The position numbers were made by a program, and so were the translations under genes. Under the pieces are notes generated by a model that worked only from the letters and a program-made list of their open reading frames with translations, was not told the DNA's origin and did no database searches. From positions 1 to 62,024 of the forward strand of contig JAEXAJ010000177.1 of NCBI GenBank assembly GCA_023458215.1: 62,024 bases of DNA. The letters are read 5' to 3'. The DNA comes from Bacteroidota bacterium (GTDB lineage: Bacteria; Bacteroidota; Bacteroidia; Bacteroidales; Bacteroidaceae). This document shows positions 7,351 through 17,800 of the stretch, in pieces; within the stretch, counting starts at the first letter, position 1; the number at the start of each line of letters is the position of its first letter.

Positions 7351-8541
7351 GATCTCCTCAAAAGCCTTCAGATAGCGCTCACTCACCGTATCTATATTTA
7401 TCTTCTCACGGATAATCTTTTCCGACTCTTGTCCCATCTCCCGGCATCGGTCGGGGGAGGCAAACAGTTGGTCTATCTTTTCCGCCAGGCTCTCAGCGTC
7501 GCCCTCACGGAAGAAATAACCGTTCTTGCCCTCTGTGACGAGATCCCGTTCCGTGCTGTCACAAACCGAACAAAGAACAGGAAGTCCGTAAGTCATGGCA
7601 TCGTTGATGGAAAGTCCGCCCATGCCCGCCAGCACATATACTGTCGATTCGTTCATATAAGCTCCTAATGCTTTGGGGTCGTAAACGGCACCGGTAAAGC
7701 GGACGTAGTCTTCGAGATGTAAATAGGTTGCTTGCTGTTTCAGGTTATTCAGTTCGGGGCCGTCGCCTACAATCAGCAGTTCGGCGTCAGGATAGCTTTT
7801 TACTATGCGGGCGAAGGCGTCGATAAGCAGGTCTACTCGTTTCCATTTAACCAAGCGTCCGATGTGCAGCAATCGTCTTTCGGACTTTGGCAGGAGCGGT
7901 TCGGATGCCAATACGGATTCTTTTTCTTGAAGTAGAGCTTCGGTATCTGTGGAGTTGTAAGTAACGTGTATTTGCTCTTTGGATACTCCGTAAGAGGGGA
8001 GAATATCGTATGCGGCAGTAGAATAGTTGAGCGTGCCCGCTACACGTGCGTAGCAATACTTACGAACCAATGCCGTCAGCCATTGACGGAGGTAGAATGC
8101 TGTACCATGACTCAGGAGGCGCATGTTTTCATCATACATCGGATTTTCCCGGAAGTATTCTTTTATCTTACCGTATGGTGGGGTTTGGAAAGGGATCTCC
8201 CGGATAACGAGGCGTGCGCCGCATTTCTTTATGGCACTTCTCAATCGAGGTTGGAAGAATATCTGCAAGAAGTAGGGCCATCCCATCACTACGATATCAG
8301 GTTGCTCTTCTTTAACAATCTCGCTCAAAGCGGGGTAAGCGGTTTTCCCGTAATACATCTTCTTCTCAGGGGTGGTGAGGTGCTTGTAGGTACCGCCTTC
8401 TACCATCTTTACGCCTTTGCCGATGGTGGCGTTGCCTTTCTGTGGAGTTACAACGGTGATTTCCACTCCTTTTTCGCAGAGTTTATTCAGCATGGCATTG
8501 AGGTAATGCGGTATTCCGCCAAATGTAAACAGAAGCTTCAT
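7333..8541 (-). CDS. Glycosyltransferase family 4
   Basis: A 402-residue GT-B glycosyltransferase. The donor-binding half (about residues 215-390) shows LLHIGRLVKWKRVDLLIDAF, LLIVGDGPEL and GGLSINDAMTYGLPVLCS. The acceptor half opens MKLLFTFGGIPHYLNAML. It is the last gene of the minus-strand operon starting at the flippase, 15 bases after the preceding transferase gene. The C-terminal YPSLP is encoded inside a repeat element, suggesting the original end of the gene was replaced by the repeat. Substrate unknown. Confidence 0.92.
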   Translation of the reverse strand: MKLLFTFGGIPHYLNAMLNKLCEKGVEITVVTPQKGNATIGKGVKMVEGGTYKHLTTPEKKMYYGKTAYPALSEIVKEEQPDIVVMGWPYFLQIFFQPRLRSAIKKCGARLVIREIPFQTPPYGKIKEYFRENPMYDENMRLLSHGTAFYLRQWLTALVRKYCYARVAGTLNYSTAAYDILPSYGVSKEQIHVTYNSTDTEALLQEKESVLASEPLLPKSERRLLHIGRLVKWKRVDLLIDAFARIVKSYPDAELLIVGDGPELNNLKQQATYLHLEDYVRFTGAVYDPKALGAYMNESTVYVLAGMGGLSINDAMTYGLPVLCSVCDSTERDLVTEGKNGYFFREGDAESLAEKIDQLFASPDRCREMGQESEKIIREKINIDTVSERYLKAFEEIYPSLP

Positions 8542-8556
8542 GATAGTGATGAGTGA

Positions 8557-9696
8557 TTAATGATTAGTGATTCTTTGTTTTAAGGCGGACAGGCAGTCAG
8601 ACAACTTTGCGAGACTGTGCTCGGCCGCGTATGTGGCGAAGTTTTCCGGATGGGGAACTCCTTGACGACAGAGGTCGACAATGGCTTGTCGGCAAGTATC
8701 GGCATCACCGACGGGTACAATGGCACCGGTTCCATAATGAGTGACCCGCTTTCCCATGCATTCGCCTTCGCTGACAAGGATTGGTTTGCCGAACGCGGCA
8801 GCCTTGGTCAATAGGTTACTGCTTCCGGTAAAGTTACGGTAAGCGGCAAAGAGTAGGTCGCTGGCAGCTATCAAGGCATTGAAAGAGGCTTCGTCGGGAA
8901 TGCGTTCCAAGGAGAACAGGCAGTTGTTACGGCTCGCTTCGAAGGCTTTAAGTTCATTGTATTGGGTTTCGGTCAGCGAGGACTTGCCGGCAATGAGGAA
9001 GAAATACTCTTCTTCGGGCAAGAAAGGGACGACGCTGATTAATAGACTGATACCTTTGCGGGTGTCGATAGAGCCAAGCAAAGAGATGATCTTTCTTCCC
9101 CGTGCTTTCTCTTTGAGTGTATGGAGCAAAGGATAATTCTCGTCCGGTTGCGATAGATCGGCAAAATCAGGAAAACACTGTATATCTGGCTGGAAGGCTT
9201 TTAAAGCATCTATGGAGTACTCGTTCAGTACTCCTATGCCCCGGCAATTGCGGCTGCGAAGGAAAGGACGTACATCAGGCATCCCCGGTTTATAGGGAGG
9301 CAATGCCGATTGTACCAATAACCCGCTCCACGGATAAGGCAGTAGCCTATTGAAAAGAGAAAGCGGTGCCAATGTGGGCAGTATATCGTCCAAACAAGGG
9401 AAATAGACCAAATCGGGCTGGAAGTCACGCAACTGCTTTCGTAGGGTTGCTAAGTTCTGCAATCGTATCAGGGCGTTTCTTAGGACAACGAGTTTCTTCT
9501 TTACCGGTTGTCCTACGGGCAATGGCAGTAGCGGGCGGTTACTGATCTTTTTGAAGTTTGCCACATTGCCGATGCCCGACTCTTGCGGTGCTATCAGCAA
9601 CACTGTATTCCCAAGGTTTGCCCATGCACGGGCAAATGCCTTGTAATAAGTCTCCCGATGCCCGGAGACTGAGCAGTCGATCACAGCTATTTTCAT
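8557..9696 (-). CDS. Glycosyltransferase, family 4-like
   Basis: A 379-residue protein with GT-B architecture. The N-terminus MKIAVIDCSVSGHRETYYKA has the glycine-bearing loop after strand one. The C-terminal half contains ISLLGSIDTRKGISLLI (the GxxDxRKG donor motif) and a degenerate donor-site stretch FTGSSNLLTKAAAFGKPILV in place of the usual E-x7-E. It overlaps the upstream transferase gene by 4 bases (ATGA), so translation is coupled. It would add one sugar of the repeat unit; specificity cannot be read from sequence. Confidence 0.85.
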   Translation of the reverse strand: MKIAVIDCSVSGHRETYYKAFARAWANLGNTVLLIAPQESGIGNVANFKKISNRPLLPLPVGQPVKKKLVVLRNALIRLQNLATLRKQLRDFQPDLVYFPCLDDILPTLAPLSLFNRLLPYPWSGLLVQSALPPYKPGMPDVRPFLRSRNCRGIGVLNEYSIDALKAFQPDIQCFPDFADLSQPDENYPLLHTLKEKARGRKIISLLGSIDTRKGISLLISVVPFLPEEEYFFLIAGKSSLTETQYNELKAFEASRNNCLFSLERIPDEASFNALIAASDLLFAAYRNFTGSSNLLTKAAAFGKPILVSEGECMGKRVTHYGTGAIVPVGDADTCRQAIVDLCRQGVPHPENFATYAAEHSLAKLSDCLSALKQRITNH

Positions 9697-10853
9697 TGTT
9701 CGTAGATTTCTTTCAGTTTCCCTCCCGCCAGACGGAAGTCGAATCGTTCGGCAATGGACCGGCGGATATGCTCTTTGTCGAATAGTTCATAACGTTCGTA
9801 TAGTTGGCGCATCTTTTCGGTGAGTGTCTTTATGTCACCCGGCTGGATAAGATAACCACTTTCGGGGGTAATGATGTCTTCCGGTCCGCCACAGATGGTA
9901 CCGATGGCGGGCATGCCGGTAGCCATGGCTTCAATGAAGACAATGCCGAAGGTTTCTGCGTATGACGCCAGTACAAAAGCATCGCTGTGGGCCAATAGCC
10001 GCGCTACTTCCTCACGGGGAAGACGTCCCGCCAAAGTGACCTGTTCTTCTAAATGCAATGCCTGAATCTTCTTTTGCAGGTTAGTGCTTTCCTCTCCATC
10101 TCCGGCAATGACGAGAGATACATGCGGCTCGTATTGGAAACCCTGGTGGAAAGCTTCTATCAGTTCTTCAAATCCTTTCCGTCTGCTTAGGTTGCCGATG
10201 CTGACGAAGGTGAATTTCTTTTCCTTCTCTGTCTGATGGGAGCTACGGCCGAAAGTACTTATATCGACAAAGTTTGGTATCACGACGGCTTTATCAGGAC
10301 GGTCGAGGTAGGGTGCGAGACTCCTTTTTAATAGTGTACCTACACAAATTACTTTCTTGGCATGCTTATAGGCCGTTTTGAGTATGGATGCTTGCCGGGG
10401 TGTCACATTTCCTCCGTTGATAGATGAAGCGTGCTCGGTCACTACATACGGTATTCCATAGCATTTGTATATCAAGTGGGCGGCATATCCCGCCCACAGA
10501 CCGAAGTGAGCATGTATGATATCGGGCTTTCCATAGCGATGAATGTAATTGCGCACTAATATCAGTGTCAGTAAAGACCAGATAATACCTCCTATGCGGG
10601 TGGATAGTTTCGGATTCCATGCATGCATACGCAGGGTCACGAAAGTACCATTGTTCTCTTCCGATAGTTGGAAATGACTCTCTTTGCAGAATGTCTTCGG
10701 GGAAAACTCCTTCGGTATGCGTTGTTCCGTATAGGCAAGACCTACCCGGCAGCCCGATTGGGCTATCTGCATCGCTTGTTCATAGAACATATACCCCCGA
10801 TGTGCGGGAGCACCCGGTTCCGGATAATACATGGGAAGTATGAGTATGTGCAT
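9693..10853 (-). CDS. Glycosyltransferase family 4
   Basis: A 386-residue GT4 enzyme with the full donor-site signature: FVSIGNLSRRKGFEELIEAF, LVIAGDGEE, and ASYAETFGIVFIEAMATGMP (E-x7-E). The N-terminal domain carries PIIHAHF-type acceptor motifs (DIIHAHFGLWAGYAA, VTEHASS). It starts 3 bases after the flippase gene and overlaps the next transferase by 4 bases, so flippase and three transferases form one tightly packed transcription unit. Confidence 0.94.
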   Translation of the reverse strand: MHILILPMYYPEPGAPAHRGYMFYEQAMQIAQSGCRVGLAYTEQRIPKEFSPKTFCKESHFQLSEENNGTFVTLRMHAWNPKLSTRIGGIIWSLLTLILVRNYIHRYGKPDIIHAHFGLWAGYAAHLIYKCYGIPYVVTEHASSINGGNVTPRQASILKTAYKHAKKVICVGTLLKRSLAPYLDRPDKAVVIPNFVDISTFGRSSHQTEKEKKFTFVSIGNLSRRKGFEELIEAFHQGFQYEPHVSLVIAGDGEESTNLQKKIQALHLEEQVTLAGRLPREEVARLLAHSDAFVLASYAETFGIVFIEAMATGMPAIGTICGGPEDIITPESGYLIQPGDIKTLTEKMRQLYERYELFDKEHIRRSIAERFDFRLAGGKLKEIYEQ

Positions 10854-10855
10854 GG

Positions 10856-12304
10856 TTACAAATGTTTTTTCTTTTTAAGCAAGAACTCAATGCTTTCCTG
10901 CAAAATGACTGAATGCAATCTCAATAGAGTAAGTATATATAAACTGCCTACAATTACTATTTTGGCAGCCATGCTCAAGTAGAGGTTCTCAATGGAACGG
11001 GTTGCATAATGCGTTCCTAAAACCAGTGCCACGGACAACAATAAATAAGGTGAGATATCCTTCAGCATATCACGCAGTGTCAAACCTATCTCCCTCCTTA
11101 CAAATACGAACCATACGAACAGCCAACCGATATTGATCAGTACAAAAATACGCAGCATCCACTCTAGCCCGTATGGGAACATGGCACATACAGCAATGAT
11201 TTGCAGTATGCTCAAACTGATTGAATTCCACATATAAATAGAGGAATGCCCCCTGCTGATAATCAAGTTCGAAAAGAGGTTGGTAATAGGGATAAACGCT
11301 CCCCAAATGCAGAGCATCTGCAAGATAGACGCACTTGCCAGCCACTTCTCCGTAATAGTAATGACAATCAGTTCTTTTGAAACAAGACTTAATCCCAGCA
11401 TGGCGGGGAAAGAGATGAATGCCGTAAACCGGAGCAGTTTCCTGAATATAGCCAACTGGCGTGCCTTATCGTTGGATACGCTTGTAAACACGGGCTGCGC
11501 TATGCCGTTTATCATTCCTGTAATCAGCGTATGCCCCATTCCGTTCCATTTATTGGCTTGCGTAAAGTTACCTACTTCCCGTTCTGAATAGAATCGGCCC
11601 AATAAAACGGAGAATAAGTTATTATTGATGATATTGAAGATGTTCGTGATAATCAGCTTACTGCTGAACCCTATCATCTCCTTTATCGGTTTGAAATCAA
11701 ACTGAAGGCTGGGTTTCCATCGGGCGAAGTAGAAAGTAAGGATAGTCATTGCCAAAACGTAGGTAATAGATTGTGTGGCAATACCCCAATAAGCAAATCC
11801 GTTCGCAGCCAAAGTAATACCTACGATACCCGAAATGGTCAGACTGGAGATAGAAACAATGGTCGTTTCCTTTATCTTCAAGTGTTTAAAGAGATAGGCT
11901 CTCGGGGCAATATTCAAACTTGAAATAACGAATCCCAGGAATGAGAAGCGGGCAAGCGGAACCAGCTCGGGTGTTTGGTAGAAGTCAGCTATAAGTGGTG
12001 CAGCAAAGAATAGAAGCATATAAATGGTGATGCTGCAAAATGTACTGAACCAAAATACGGCGTTATAATCTTTGTGGCAAGTTCGTTCTCTGTTAGTCAG
12101 TGCGGAGACGAAGCCACCTTCCTGCAATGCGGAGGCTATGGCGGAGAAAACAGTAAGCATGCCTACCATACCGTAGTCCGAATCACTCAATAAACGCCCC
12201 AGAACTATACCGAAACCTAGATTCAACAACTGTTGTATGCCGTTGCTGAAGCCCCCTAAGAATAGTCCTTTGGCTGTTTTCTCTTTAAGTGATGATTCGC
12301 CCAT
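10856..12304 (-). CDS. Wzx-type polysaccharide flippase (MATE/MOP superfamily)
   Basis: A 482-residue polytopic membrane protein with about 12-14 hydrophobic segments, resembling polysaccharide flippases (family MVIN/RfbX). It would move the lipid-linked repeat unit across the inner membrane. Visible family features are the N-terminal GLFLGGFSNGIQQLLNLGFG followed by GRLLSDSDYGMVGMLTVF, where the small-residue helix and the LG(R/P)xYG-like motif are typical. The start is placed at 12304 (MGESSLKEK); an in-frame ATG 16 codons upstream would add a non-membrane leader and is less likely. It lies 63 bases downstream of metG. No polymerase (Wzy) gene was recognised in this window. Confidence 0.88.
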   Translation of the reverse strand: MGESSLKEKTAKGLFLGGFSNGIQQLLNLGFGIVLGRLLSDSDYGMVGMLTVFSAIASALQEGGFVSALTNRERTCHKDYNAVFWFSTFCSITIYMLLFFAAPLIADFYQTPELVPLARFSFLGFVISSLNIAPRAYLFKHLKIKETTIVSISSLTISGIVGITLAANGFAYWGIATQSITYVLAMTILTFYFARWKPSLQFDFKPIKEMIGFSSKLIITNIFNIINNNLFSVLLGRFYSEREVGNFTQANKWNGMGHTLITGMINGIAQPVFTSVSNDKARQLAIFRKLLRFTAFISFPAMLGLSLVSKELIVITITEKWLASASILQMLCIWGAFIPITNLFSNLIISRGHSSIYMWNSISLSILQIIAVCAMFPYGLEWMLRIFVLINIGWLFVWFVFVRREIGLTLRDMLKDISPYLLLSVALVLGTHYATRSIENLYLSMAAKIVIVGSLYILTLLRLHSVILQESIEFLLKKKKHL

Positions 12305-12367
12305 ATTGTTCTTTAATACAATTGCGCCCACACTGTGGACGCAATTGAACATTTACGATAGTATTTC

Positions 12368-14410
12368 TTATTTCACTTCACTACCGGGTTTTACCTCTTT
12401 TAATAAAGAAGTAACCGCCAGCGCTCCGTCGTAATTCTCGGCAGAGAGTATCATGCCTTCGCTTACCAGCCCGTTCTTAAACTGACGTGGAGCGAGGTTG
12501 GCAATGAACAGTACTTGCTTGCCTACCAGTTCTTCCGGTTTATAATGCTCGGCAATACCGCTGACGATGGTACGGTTTTCCAGTCCGTCGGCGATCTTGA
12601 ATTTCAGTAGCTTCTTCATCTTGGGTACGGCTTCACATTCCAGTACCGTACCTACACGGATATCCAGTTTCTCGAAGTCATCGAAGGAGATAACCGGTTT
12701 GATAGGATTGGCTTTGTAATTGGCGGCTTCATTGGCCTTCTTAGTGGCAAGCAATTTGTCTACTTGTGCCTGAATCACGTCGTCTTCGAGCTTCTCGAAC
12801 AGTAGTTCGGGAGTACCCAACCGGTGTCCGGTGGGGAGTAAGTCGGTATGACCAAGCTCTGCCCAGTCGAAGTTTTCCATATTCAACATCTTGCGAAGCT
12901 TCTCACTGCTGAACGGCAAGAACGGCTCGAAGGCAATGGCAAGGTTGGCAACCAACTGCAACGAAATGTTCAGGATAGTGGCTACGCGCTCCATGTCGGT
13001 TTTAGCAATCTTCCATGGTTCAGTGTCAGCCAGGTATTTGTTGCCGATGCGGGCAAGGTTCATAGCCTCCTTCTGTGCATCACGGAACTTGAATACATCG
13101 AGTAACTTCTCTACCTCTGCTTTTACGTCGGCAAACTCTTTCAGTGTTTCGCGGTCGTAGTCGTTCAGTTCGCCGGCGGCCGGTACTACACCGTCAAAGT
13201 ACTTCTTGGTGAGTTGCAGCGCACGGTTCACGAAGTTACCATATACGGCAACCAGTTCATTGTTATTACGGGCTTGGAAGTCTTTCCAAGTGAAATCGTT
13301 GTCTTTAGTTTCCGGGGCATTGGCTGTAAGTACATAGCGCAATACGTCCTGCTTGCCGGGGAAATCTTGCAGATACTCATGCAACCAAACTGCCCAGTTG
13401 CGTGAAGTCGAGATCTTGTCGCCTTCCAGGTTCAGGAACTCATTACTCGGCACATTGTCCGGCAAGATATAGCTGCCTTCGGCTTTCAGCATGGCGGGGA
13501 ATACGATACAATGGAATACGATGTTATCTTTACCGATGAAATGGACAAGACGGGTTTCGGGATCTTTCCACCAAGTTTCCCAAGAATCAGGTAATAGTTC
13601 TTTTGTATTACTGATGTAGCCGATGGGTGCATCAAACCATACATAAAGTACTTTACCTTCGGCACCTTCTACCGGGACAGGGATACCCCAATCCAGGTCA
13701 CGACTTACGGCACGTGGCTGCAAGCCCATGTCGAGCCAGCTCTTGCACTGACCGTACACATTGGGACGCCATTCCTTATGATCTTCCAGAATCCATTGGC
13801 GCAACCATTCTTCGTGCTTATCGAGAGGCAGATACCAATGCTTCGTTTCTCGCATTACGGGCTCGCTTCCGCTGATGGCACTCTTCGGGTTGATAAGATC
13901 GGTAGGGCTGAGGCTGGTACCGCATCTCTCGCATTGGTCGCCGTATGCACCTTCGGCATGACAGTGAGGACACTCGCCGGTGATGTAGCGGTCGGCAAGG
14001 AAAGTCTTGGCCTCCTCGTCGTAGTATTGCATGCTGGTCTTCTCGATGAAATCACCTTTGTCGTACAGCTTGCGGAAGAAGTCGGAAGCGGTATCGTGAT
14101 GAGTCTTTGAAGTTGTCCGGCTATATACATCAAATGAAATGCCGAAGTTCTCAAATGATTTCTTGATAAGAGTATGGTAGCGGTCTACCACATCCTGCGG
14201 AGTAACGCCTTCCTTCTTGGCGCGGATCGTGATGGGTACACCGTGTTCATCGGAACCTCCGATAAAGATTACATCTTCCTTTTTCAGTCTGAGGTAACGA
14301 ACATAAATATCAGCGGGAACATAGACACCGGCAAGGTGTCCGATATGTACAGGCCCGTTTGCGTATGGCAGAGCCGAAGTCACGGTGGTACGTTTGAATT
14401 TCTTTTCCAT
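12368..14410 (-). CDS. metG: Methionyl-tRNA synthetase
   Basis: A 680-residue class I aminoacyl-tRNA synthetase that charges tRNA-Met. The catalytic domain shows [14 protein letters not shown] (HIGH motif), the zinc knuckles [17 protein letters not shown], and KISTS in [11 protein letters not shown] (KMSKS equivalent). The anticodon-binding helical domain follows. The last 110 residues form an EMAP-type tRNA-binding OB domain ([20 protein letters not shown]), which makes the protein dimeric in homologues. Length agrees with the long bacterial form. A -7 box at 14455-14462 drives it, divergent from the MocR gene. Confidence 0.98.
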   Translation of the reverse strand: MEKKFKRTTVTSALPYANGPVHIGHLAGVYVPADIYVRYLRLKKEDVIFIGGSDEHGVPITIRAKKEGVTPQDVVDRYHTLIKKSFENFGISFDVYSRTTSKTHHDTASDFFRKLYDKGDFIEKTSMQYYDEEAKTFLADRYITGECPHCHAEGAYGDQCERCGTSLSPTDLINPKSAISGSEPVMRETKHWYLPLDKHEEWLRQWILEDHKEWRPNVYGQCKSWLDMGLQPRAVSRDLDWGIPVPVEGAEGKVLYVWFDAPIGYISNTKELLPDSWETWWKDPETRLVHFIGKDNIVFHCIVFPAMLKAEGSYILPDNVPSNEFLNLEGDKISTSRNWAVWLHEYLQDFPGKQDVLRYVLTANAPETKDNDFTWKDFQARNNNELVAVYGNFVNRALQLTKKYFDGVVPAAGELNDYDRETLKEFADVKAEVEKLLDVFKFRDAQKEAMNLARIGNKYLADTEPWKIAKTDMERVATILNISLQLVANLAIAFEPFLPFSSEKLRKMLNMENFDWAELGHTDLLPTGHRLGTPELLFEKLEDDVIQAQVDKLLATKKANEAANYKANPIKPVISFDDFEKLDIRVGTVLECEAVPKMKKLLKFKIADGLENRTIVSGIAEHYKPEELVGKQVLFIANLAPRQFKNGLVSEGMILSAENYDGALAVTSLLKEVKPGSEVK

Positions 14411-14454
14411 TGTGTTATAGGTATCTCTTTTGTTATGAACGCTTTTACAGGGTG

Positions 14455-14462
14455 CAAAGATA
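14455..14462 (-). promoter_or_regulatory. Promoter -7 box for metG
   Basis: TATCTTTG on the minus strand, 45 bases upstream of the metG ATG. It lies 22 bases from the divergent box at 14485. Confidence 0.6.
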
Positions 14463-14484
14463 GCTATTTTCTGCCAAATATGTA

Positions 14485-14492
14485 TATATTTG
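14485..14492 (+). promoter_or_regulatory. Promoter -7 box for the MocR gene
   Basis: TATATTTG, only 16 bases before the ATG at 14508. The transcript would start at about 14498, leaving a leader of about 10-16 bases, close to leaderless. Confidence 0.55.
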
Positions 14493-14507
14493 CCGCTTAC
14501 AGAATGA

Positions 14508-15932
14508 ATGGATATGGAAAAAGGAGCCTTATATCAAAAAATAGCACAAACTATTGCTTGGCAAATAAAAAACGAAGTATGGAAAGTTGGAGAGAAACTG
14601 CCCTCCCTGCGAACGATTAGCAATGAATATGGTGTAAGCTTGAATACTGCAATTCAGGCATACTACGAATTAGAGAAAAATGGATGTATTGTTTCACGCC
14701 CTAAATCGGGATACATCGTTAGCTATAAGCCTGTTCGTTTGGCTGCTCCGGTCACAACACAACCGTCTGTGAAGTTTGAAGCCGAGGAAGTGGCTGATTT
14801 GATTGCCGAAGTGTATAGTTCTTTGGAGATTGGTGATAAATCTATTACCCGTTTTTCGTTGGGAATGCCCGAAGATGTCCTATTGCCTATCGCAAAGCTT
14901 AATAAAGAACTGATTCATGCCATGCGGTCACTTCCGGGCAATGGGACTCGATATGATGAGACTCAGGGCAATCTTCGATTGAGGAAAGATATAGCCCGAT
15001 TTACTTATAGCTGGAATGGTAATCTGACTGAAGATGACATTGTTACAACTGCCGGGGTAACGAATGCTATCGCTTTGGCTTTATCCGTAATTACTAAAAG
15101 AGGCGATACGATTGCGGTTGAAAGTCCGGTTTATTTCGGTATATTGCAGTTGGCAAACAGTTTGGGACTTCGGGTATTGGAACTGCCTACAAATCCGGCT
15201 ACCGGGATCGACCCCGATGCATTGGAAAAGGTATTGCCACAAATCAATGTTTGTTTGCTTATCAGTAACTTCAGTAATCCAATGGGAAGTTGTATGCCGG
15301 ACGAACATAAAAAGAGGGTGGTAGATATGTTGGCTGAGTATGATATACCTCTGATTGAAGATGATTTATATGGGGATGTCTTTTTTGGTAGTTTGCGCCC
15401 TAAGCCATGTAAGGCGTTCGATAAGAATGGGCTTGTACTATGGTGCGGTGCTGTTTCCAAGACATTGGCACCCGGTTACCGGGTGGGCTGGATTGCTCCC
15501 GGTAAGTTTAAGGATGCCGTTATTCGCCAGAAGAACATTCATCTTATCTCCACCCCTGCCCTGAATCAAGAGGCTGTTGCCAACTTTATGGAGAATGATA
15601 GATATGAGAACCATTTACGCAAATTGCGTCATGAGTTGCATACCAATAGTCTCTATTTTACACAAGCTATTACGAACTATTTCCCTGAAGAAACAAAGAT
15701 CATAACTCCCCAAGGAGGATTTATGCTTTGGGTGGAACTAGATAAAAAGCTGGATACTACAAAGCTATATTATAAAGCGATGCAGCATAACATAAGTATT
15801 GCTCCCGGACGTATGTTTACCTTGCAAGACCAGTACAAGAACTGCATGCGTTTAAGCTACGGACAACGCTGGACTCCTCTTATTGAAGAACGGCTGATGT
15901 CGTTGGGAACAATCATCAAAGAATCGTTATGA
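14508..15932 (+). CDS. MocR-family (GntR-HTH plus aminotransferase fold) transcriptional regulator
   Basis: A 474-residue fusion of a GntR winged helix (residues 1-75; [29 protein letters not shown]) and a PLP-dependent class I/II aminotransferase domain (about 110-470). The PLP lysine lies in [18 protein letters not shown], with SNPMGSCMP and [10 protein letters not shown] matching the cofactor pocket. MocR proteins usually sense PLP or an amino-compound bound as an aldimine and control a neighbouring amino-acid or vitamin B6 gene. The obvious candidate is the aminotransferase gene facing it, whose coding end overlaps this one by 6 bases. A second in-frame ATG lies two codons downstream of the chosen start. 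Confidence 0.92.
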   Translation: MDMEKGALYQKIAQTIAWQIKNEVWKVGEKLPSLRTISNEYGVSLNTAIQAYYELEKNGCIVSRPKSGYIVSYKPVRLAAPVTTQPSVKFEAEEVADLIAEVYSSLEIGDKSITRFSLGMPEDVLLPIAKLNKELIHAMRSLPGNGTRYDETQGNLRLRKDIARFTYSWNGNLTEDDIVTTAGVTNAIALALSVITKRGDTIAVESPVYFGILQLANSLGLRVLELPTNPATGIDPDALEKVLPQINVCLLISNFSNPMGSCMPDEHKKRVVDMLAEYDIPLIEDDLYGDVFFGSLRPKPCKAFDKNGLVLWCGAVSKTLAPGYRVGWIAPGKFKDAVIRQKNIHLISTPALNQEAVANFMENDRYENHLRKLRHELHTNSLYFTQAITNYFPEETKIITPQGGFMLWVELDKKLDTTKLYYKAMQHNISIAPGRMFTLQDQYKNCMRLSYGQRWTPLIEERLMSLGTIIKESL

Positions 15933-17120
15933 CCGGCTGATATATCCCTTCACTACTTCTCCTAGAATTTGCAGACCCGTTTCTATTCTCTCTTCCGGCA
16001 TGTTGGAATAGTTGATTCTGAATGTGTTTTCCTTATTCTCATTCGGGAAAAAGGAACCTCCCGGTACGAAAGCAATCTTTCTTTTCAGACATATCTCAAG
16101 GATATTGCGTGCCAAAACACCTTCAGGAAGCTCTATCCAGGTAAATAAACCGCCTTCGGGATGGGTGAATTTTATATTGTCAGGGAAGTAGCGTTCTATA
16201 CATTTAACGGCTACGTCCCTGCGCTTTCTGTATACTTCGACTATCTTCTTTATATGTTCGTCTATGTCATATCGTTTCAGGTATTCGGCAATGGTCATTT
16301 GGGCAATGGTATTGCATTGCAAGTCGGTTCCTTGTTTCACTAATACATATTTGCGGATGATATCTTTGTCTCCTGCAATCCATCCGATTCGGAAGCCGGG
16401 GCAGAATATTTTAGAGAAACTGCCGGTGCACAAGATATTACCCACCGTGTCGAACGACTTTACGGATGGCAAAGTCTCCCCTTCAAACCTAAGTTCGCCG
16501 TAAGGATTGTCTTCTACAACCGCAACGCCATATTGTGCTGACAATTCAGCCAGCCTTTTACGCCTTTCCAAGTTCCAAGTCTTTCCTGTAGGATTTTGGA
16601 AGGTCGGGATCACATATATTAGCTTTATGTTTTTAGTTTTACGTAAAACATCTTCCAAAGCTTCCATATCCATGCCATATAGGTCGGTTGGTATTTCAAT
16701 AAAACTACAACCGTATGCTTTGAAAGCACTGATTGCCGCCAGATAAGTAGGACTTTCACACAAAACGATATCCCCTTCGTCTAAAAACACTTTACCGGAC
16801 AGGTCTAACCCTTGCTGCGAACCATGAGTTATCAGGATATTATCTTTATCAAATGAAGTCCCTAAGCGTTCGTTCATTCGTTTGGAAATCCATTCCCTCA
16901 ACGGGGCATAACCTTCTGTGGTGGTATATTGAAGTGCTTTTGTTCCTGCTTCCTTCAACACAATTTGGTTTATTTCATTGATCTCCTCTATCGGGAAGAG
17001 CTCGGGTGCAGGCAAGCCGCCCGCGAATGAAATAACGTCATCTTGTTCCGTGACTTTTAGTATTTCTCTTATTTCTGAGGCCTTGATATAAGACATCCTC
17101 TTTGCAAAATGTAATTCCAT
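15927..17120 (-). CDS. PLP-dependent class I/II aminotransferase (LysN-like)
   Basis: A 397-residue stand-alone aminotransferase of fold type I, without the HTH domain. Motifs: ISFAGGLPAPELFP near the N-terminus, ITHGSQQGLDL, PTFQNPTGKTW, EDNPYGELRFEG and GSFSKIFCPGFRIGWIAG with the PLP lysine. This motif set is that of the 2-aminoadipate/branched-chain and aromatic transaminase group (LysN, ARO8-like). It is tail-to-tail with the MocR gene, and both proteins belong to the same superfamily. The substrate cannot be fixed from sequence. Confidence 0.92.
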   Translation of the reverse strand: MELHFAKRMSYIKASEIREILKVTEQDDVISFAGGLPAPELFPIEEINEINQIVLKEAGTKALQYTTTEGYAPLREWISKRMNERLGTSFDKDNILITHGSQQGLDLSGKVFLDEGDIVLCESPTYLAAISAFKAYGCSFIEIPTDLYGMDMEALEDVLRKTKNIKLIYVIPTFQNPTGKTWNLERRKRLAELSAQYGVAVVEDNPYGELRFEGETLPSVKSFDTVGNILCTGSFSKIFCPGFRIGWIAGDKDIIRKYVLVKQGTDLQCNTIAQMTIAEYLKRYDIDEHIKKIVEVYRKRRDVAVKCIERYFPDNIKFTHPEGGLFTWIELPEGVLARNILEICLKRKIAFVPGGSFFPNENKENTFRINYSNMPEERIETGLQILGEVVKGYISRS

Positions 17121-17215
17121 ATCTTTAAATCTATTTGAAAATTAACATGCTGCAAAGTAAAGCAAAACAAGAAGGCAAGAACAGATATAATTTTATTTAT
17201 ATTAATGGGTACAGA

Positions 17216-17656
17216 TTATGGGTTGTCGAATAATTCCACAGTTCTTGTCAGGAGATTCTTCCGGGATAACGAGATCGACGCTCTTCCTTTCATCCCTTTA
17301 TACATGAAAGGATTGTTGATTAACAGGATGCTATATGTGAAGAATGTTCCTTCGGGTGCTTCTTTGGCTTCTGTATTTATATGGGTGATGTAGCCGATAT
17401 GTTTCCCTTCTCTTTTCACGCTGAATCCATCGAGTTCTATCTTAACGCAAGCTCCTTTTTTCAGTTTTGTGATATAATGGTAAGGTAGTTGCCCGATAGC
17501 ACATACGTCTTGATTTTCAAAATTGGCTAATGTAACTTCACCTGTGATGGTTTCCGGATAGGGGATGAGTACTATAACGCATAATATGATAGATAAAATA
17601 ATAATTCGGGGAGTATTATCTATGATCGTACGGAGTTTATAGAATATATCATTCAT
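17216..17656 (-). CDS. Small membrane-anchored protein resembling a shortened HlyD-type fusion protein
   Basis: A 146-residue protein: a short cytoplasmic N-terminus (MNDIFYKLRTIIDNTPR), one transmembrane helix (about 18-34), the transition IPYPETITGEVTL seen at the start of periplasmic HlyD/adaptor proteins of Bacteroides peptide exporters, and then directly a beta-rich segment (GACVKIELDG, GYITHI, KGMKGRASISL) that in full adaptors lies after the coiled-coil hairpin. The lipoyl and coiled-coil parts are missing, so this is either an internally deleted adaptor or a specialised short form. The start at 17656 is preferred over a longer in-frame start at 17731 because the extra residues look non-coding. 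Confidence 0.55.
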   Translation of the reverse strand: MNDIFYKLRTIIDNTPRIIILSIILCVIVLIPYPETITGEVTLANFENQDVCAIGQLPYHYITKLKKGACVKIELDGFSVKREGKHIGYITHINTEAKEAPEGTFFTYSILLINNPFMYKGMKGRASISLSRKNLLTRTVELFDNP

Positions 17657-17800
17657 TGTTAAAGGTTCAGGATGCTTCTTGGTTGTTACAAAAGATACTA
17701 AATATCTGTGTGTACACTTTGATGAAAGCATAATGGCAGTTTACAGTTTATTGTACTTACCATTATGCCTTTCTATAAAAAAAAGATTTAGGCATTCATG

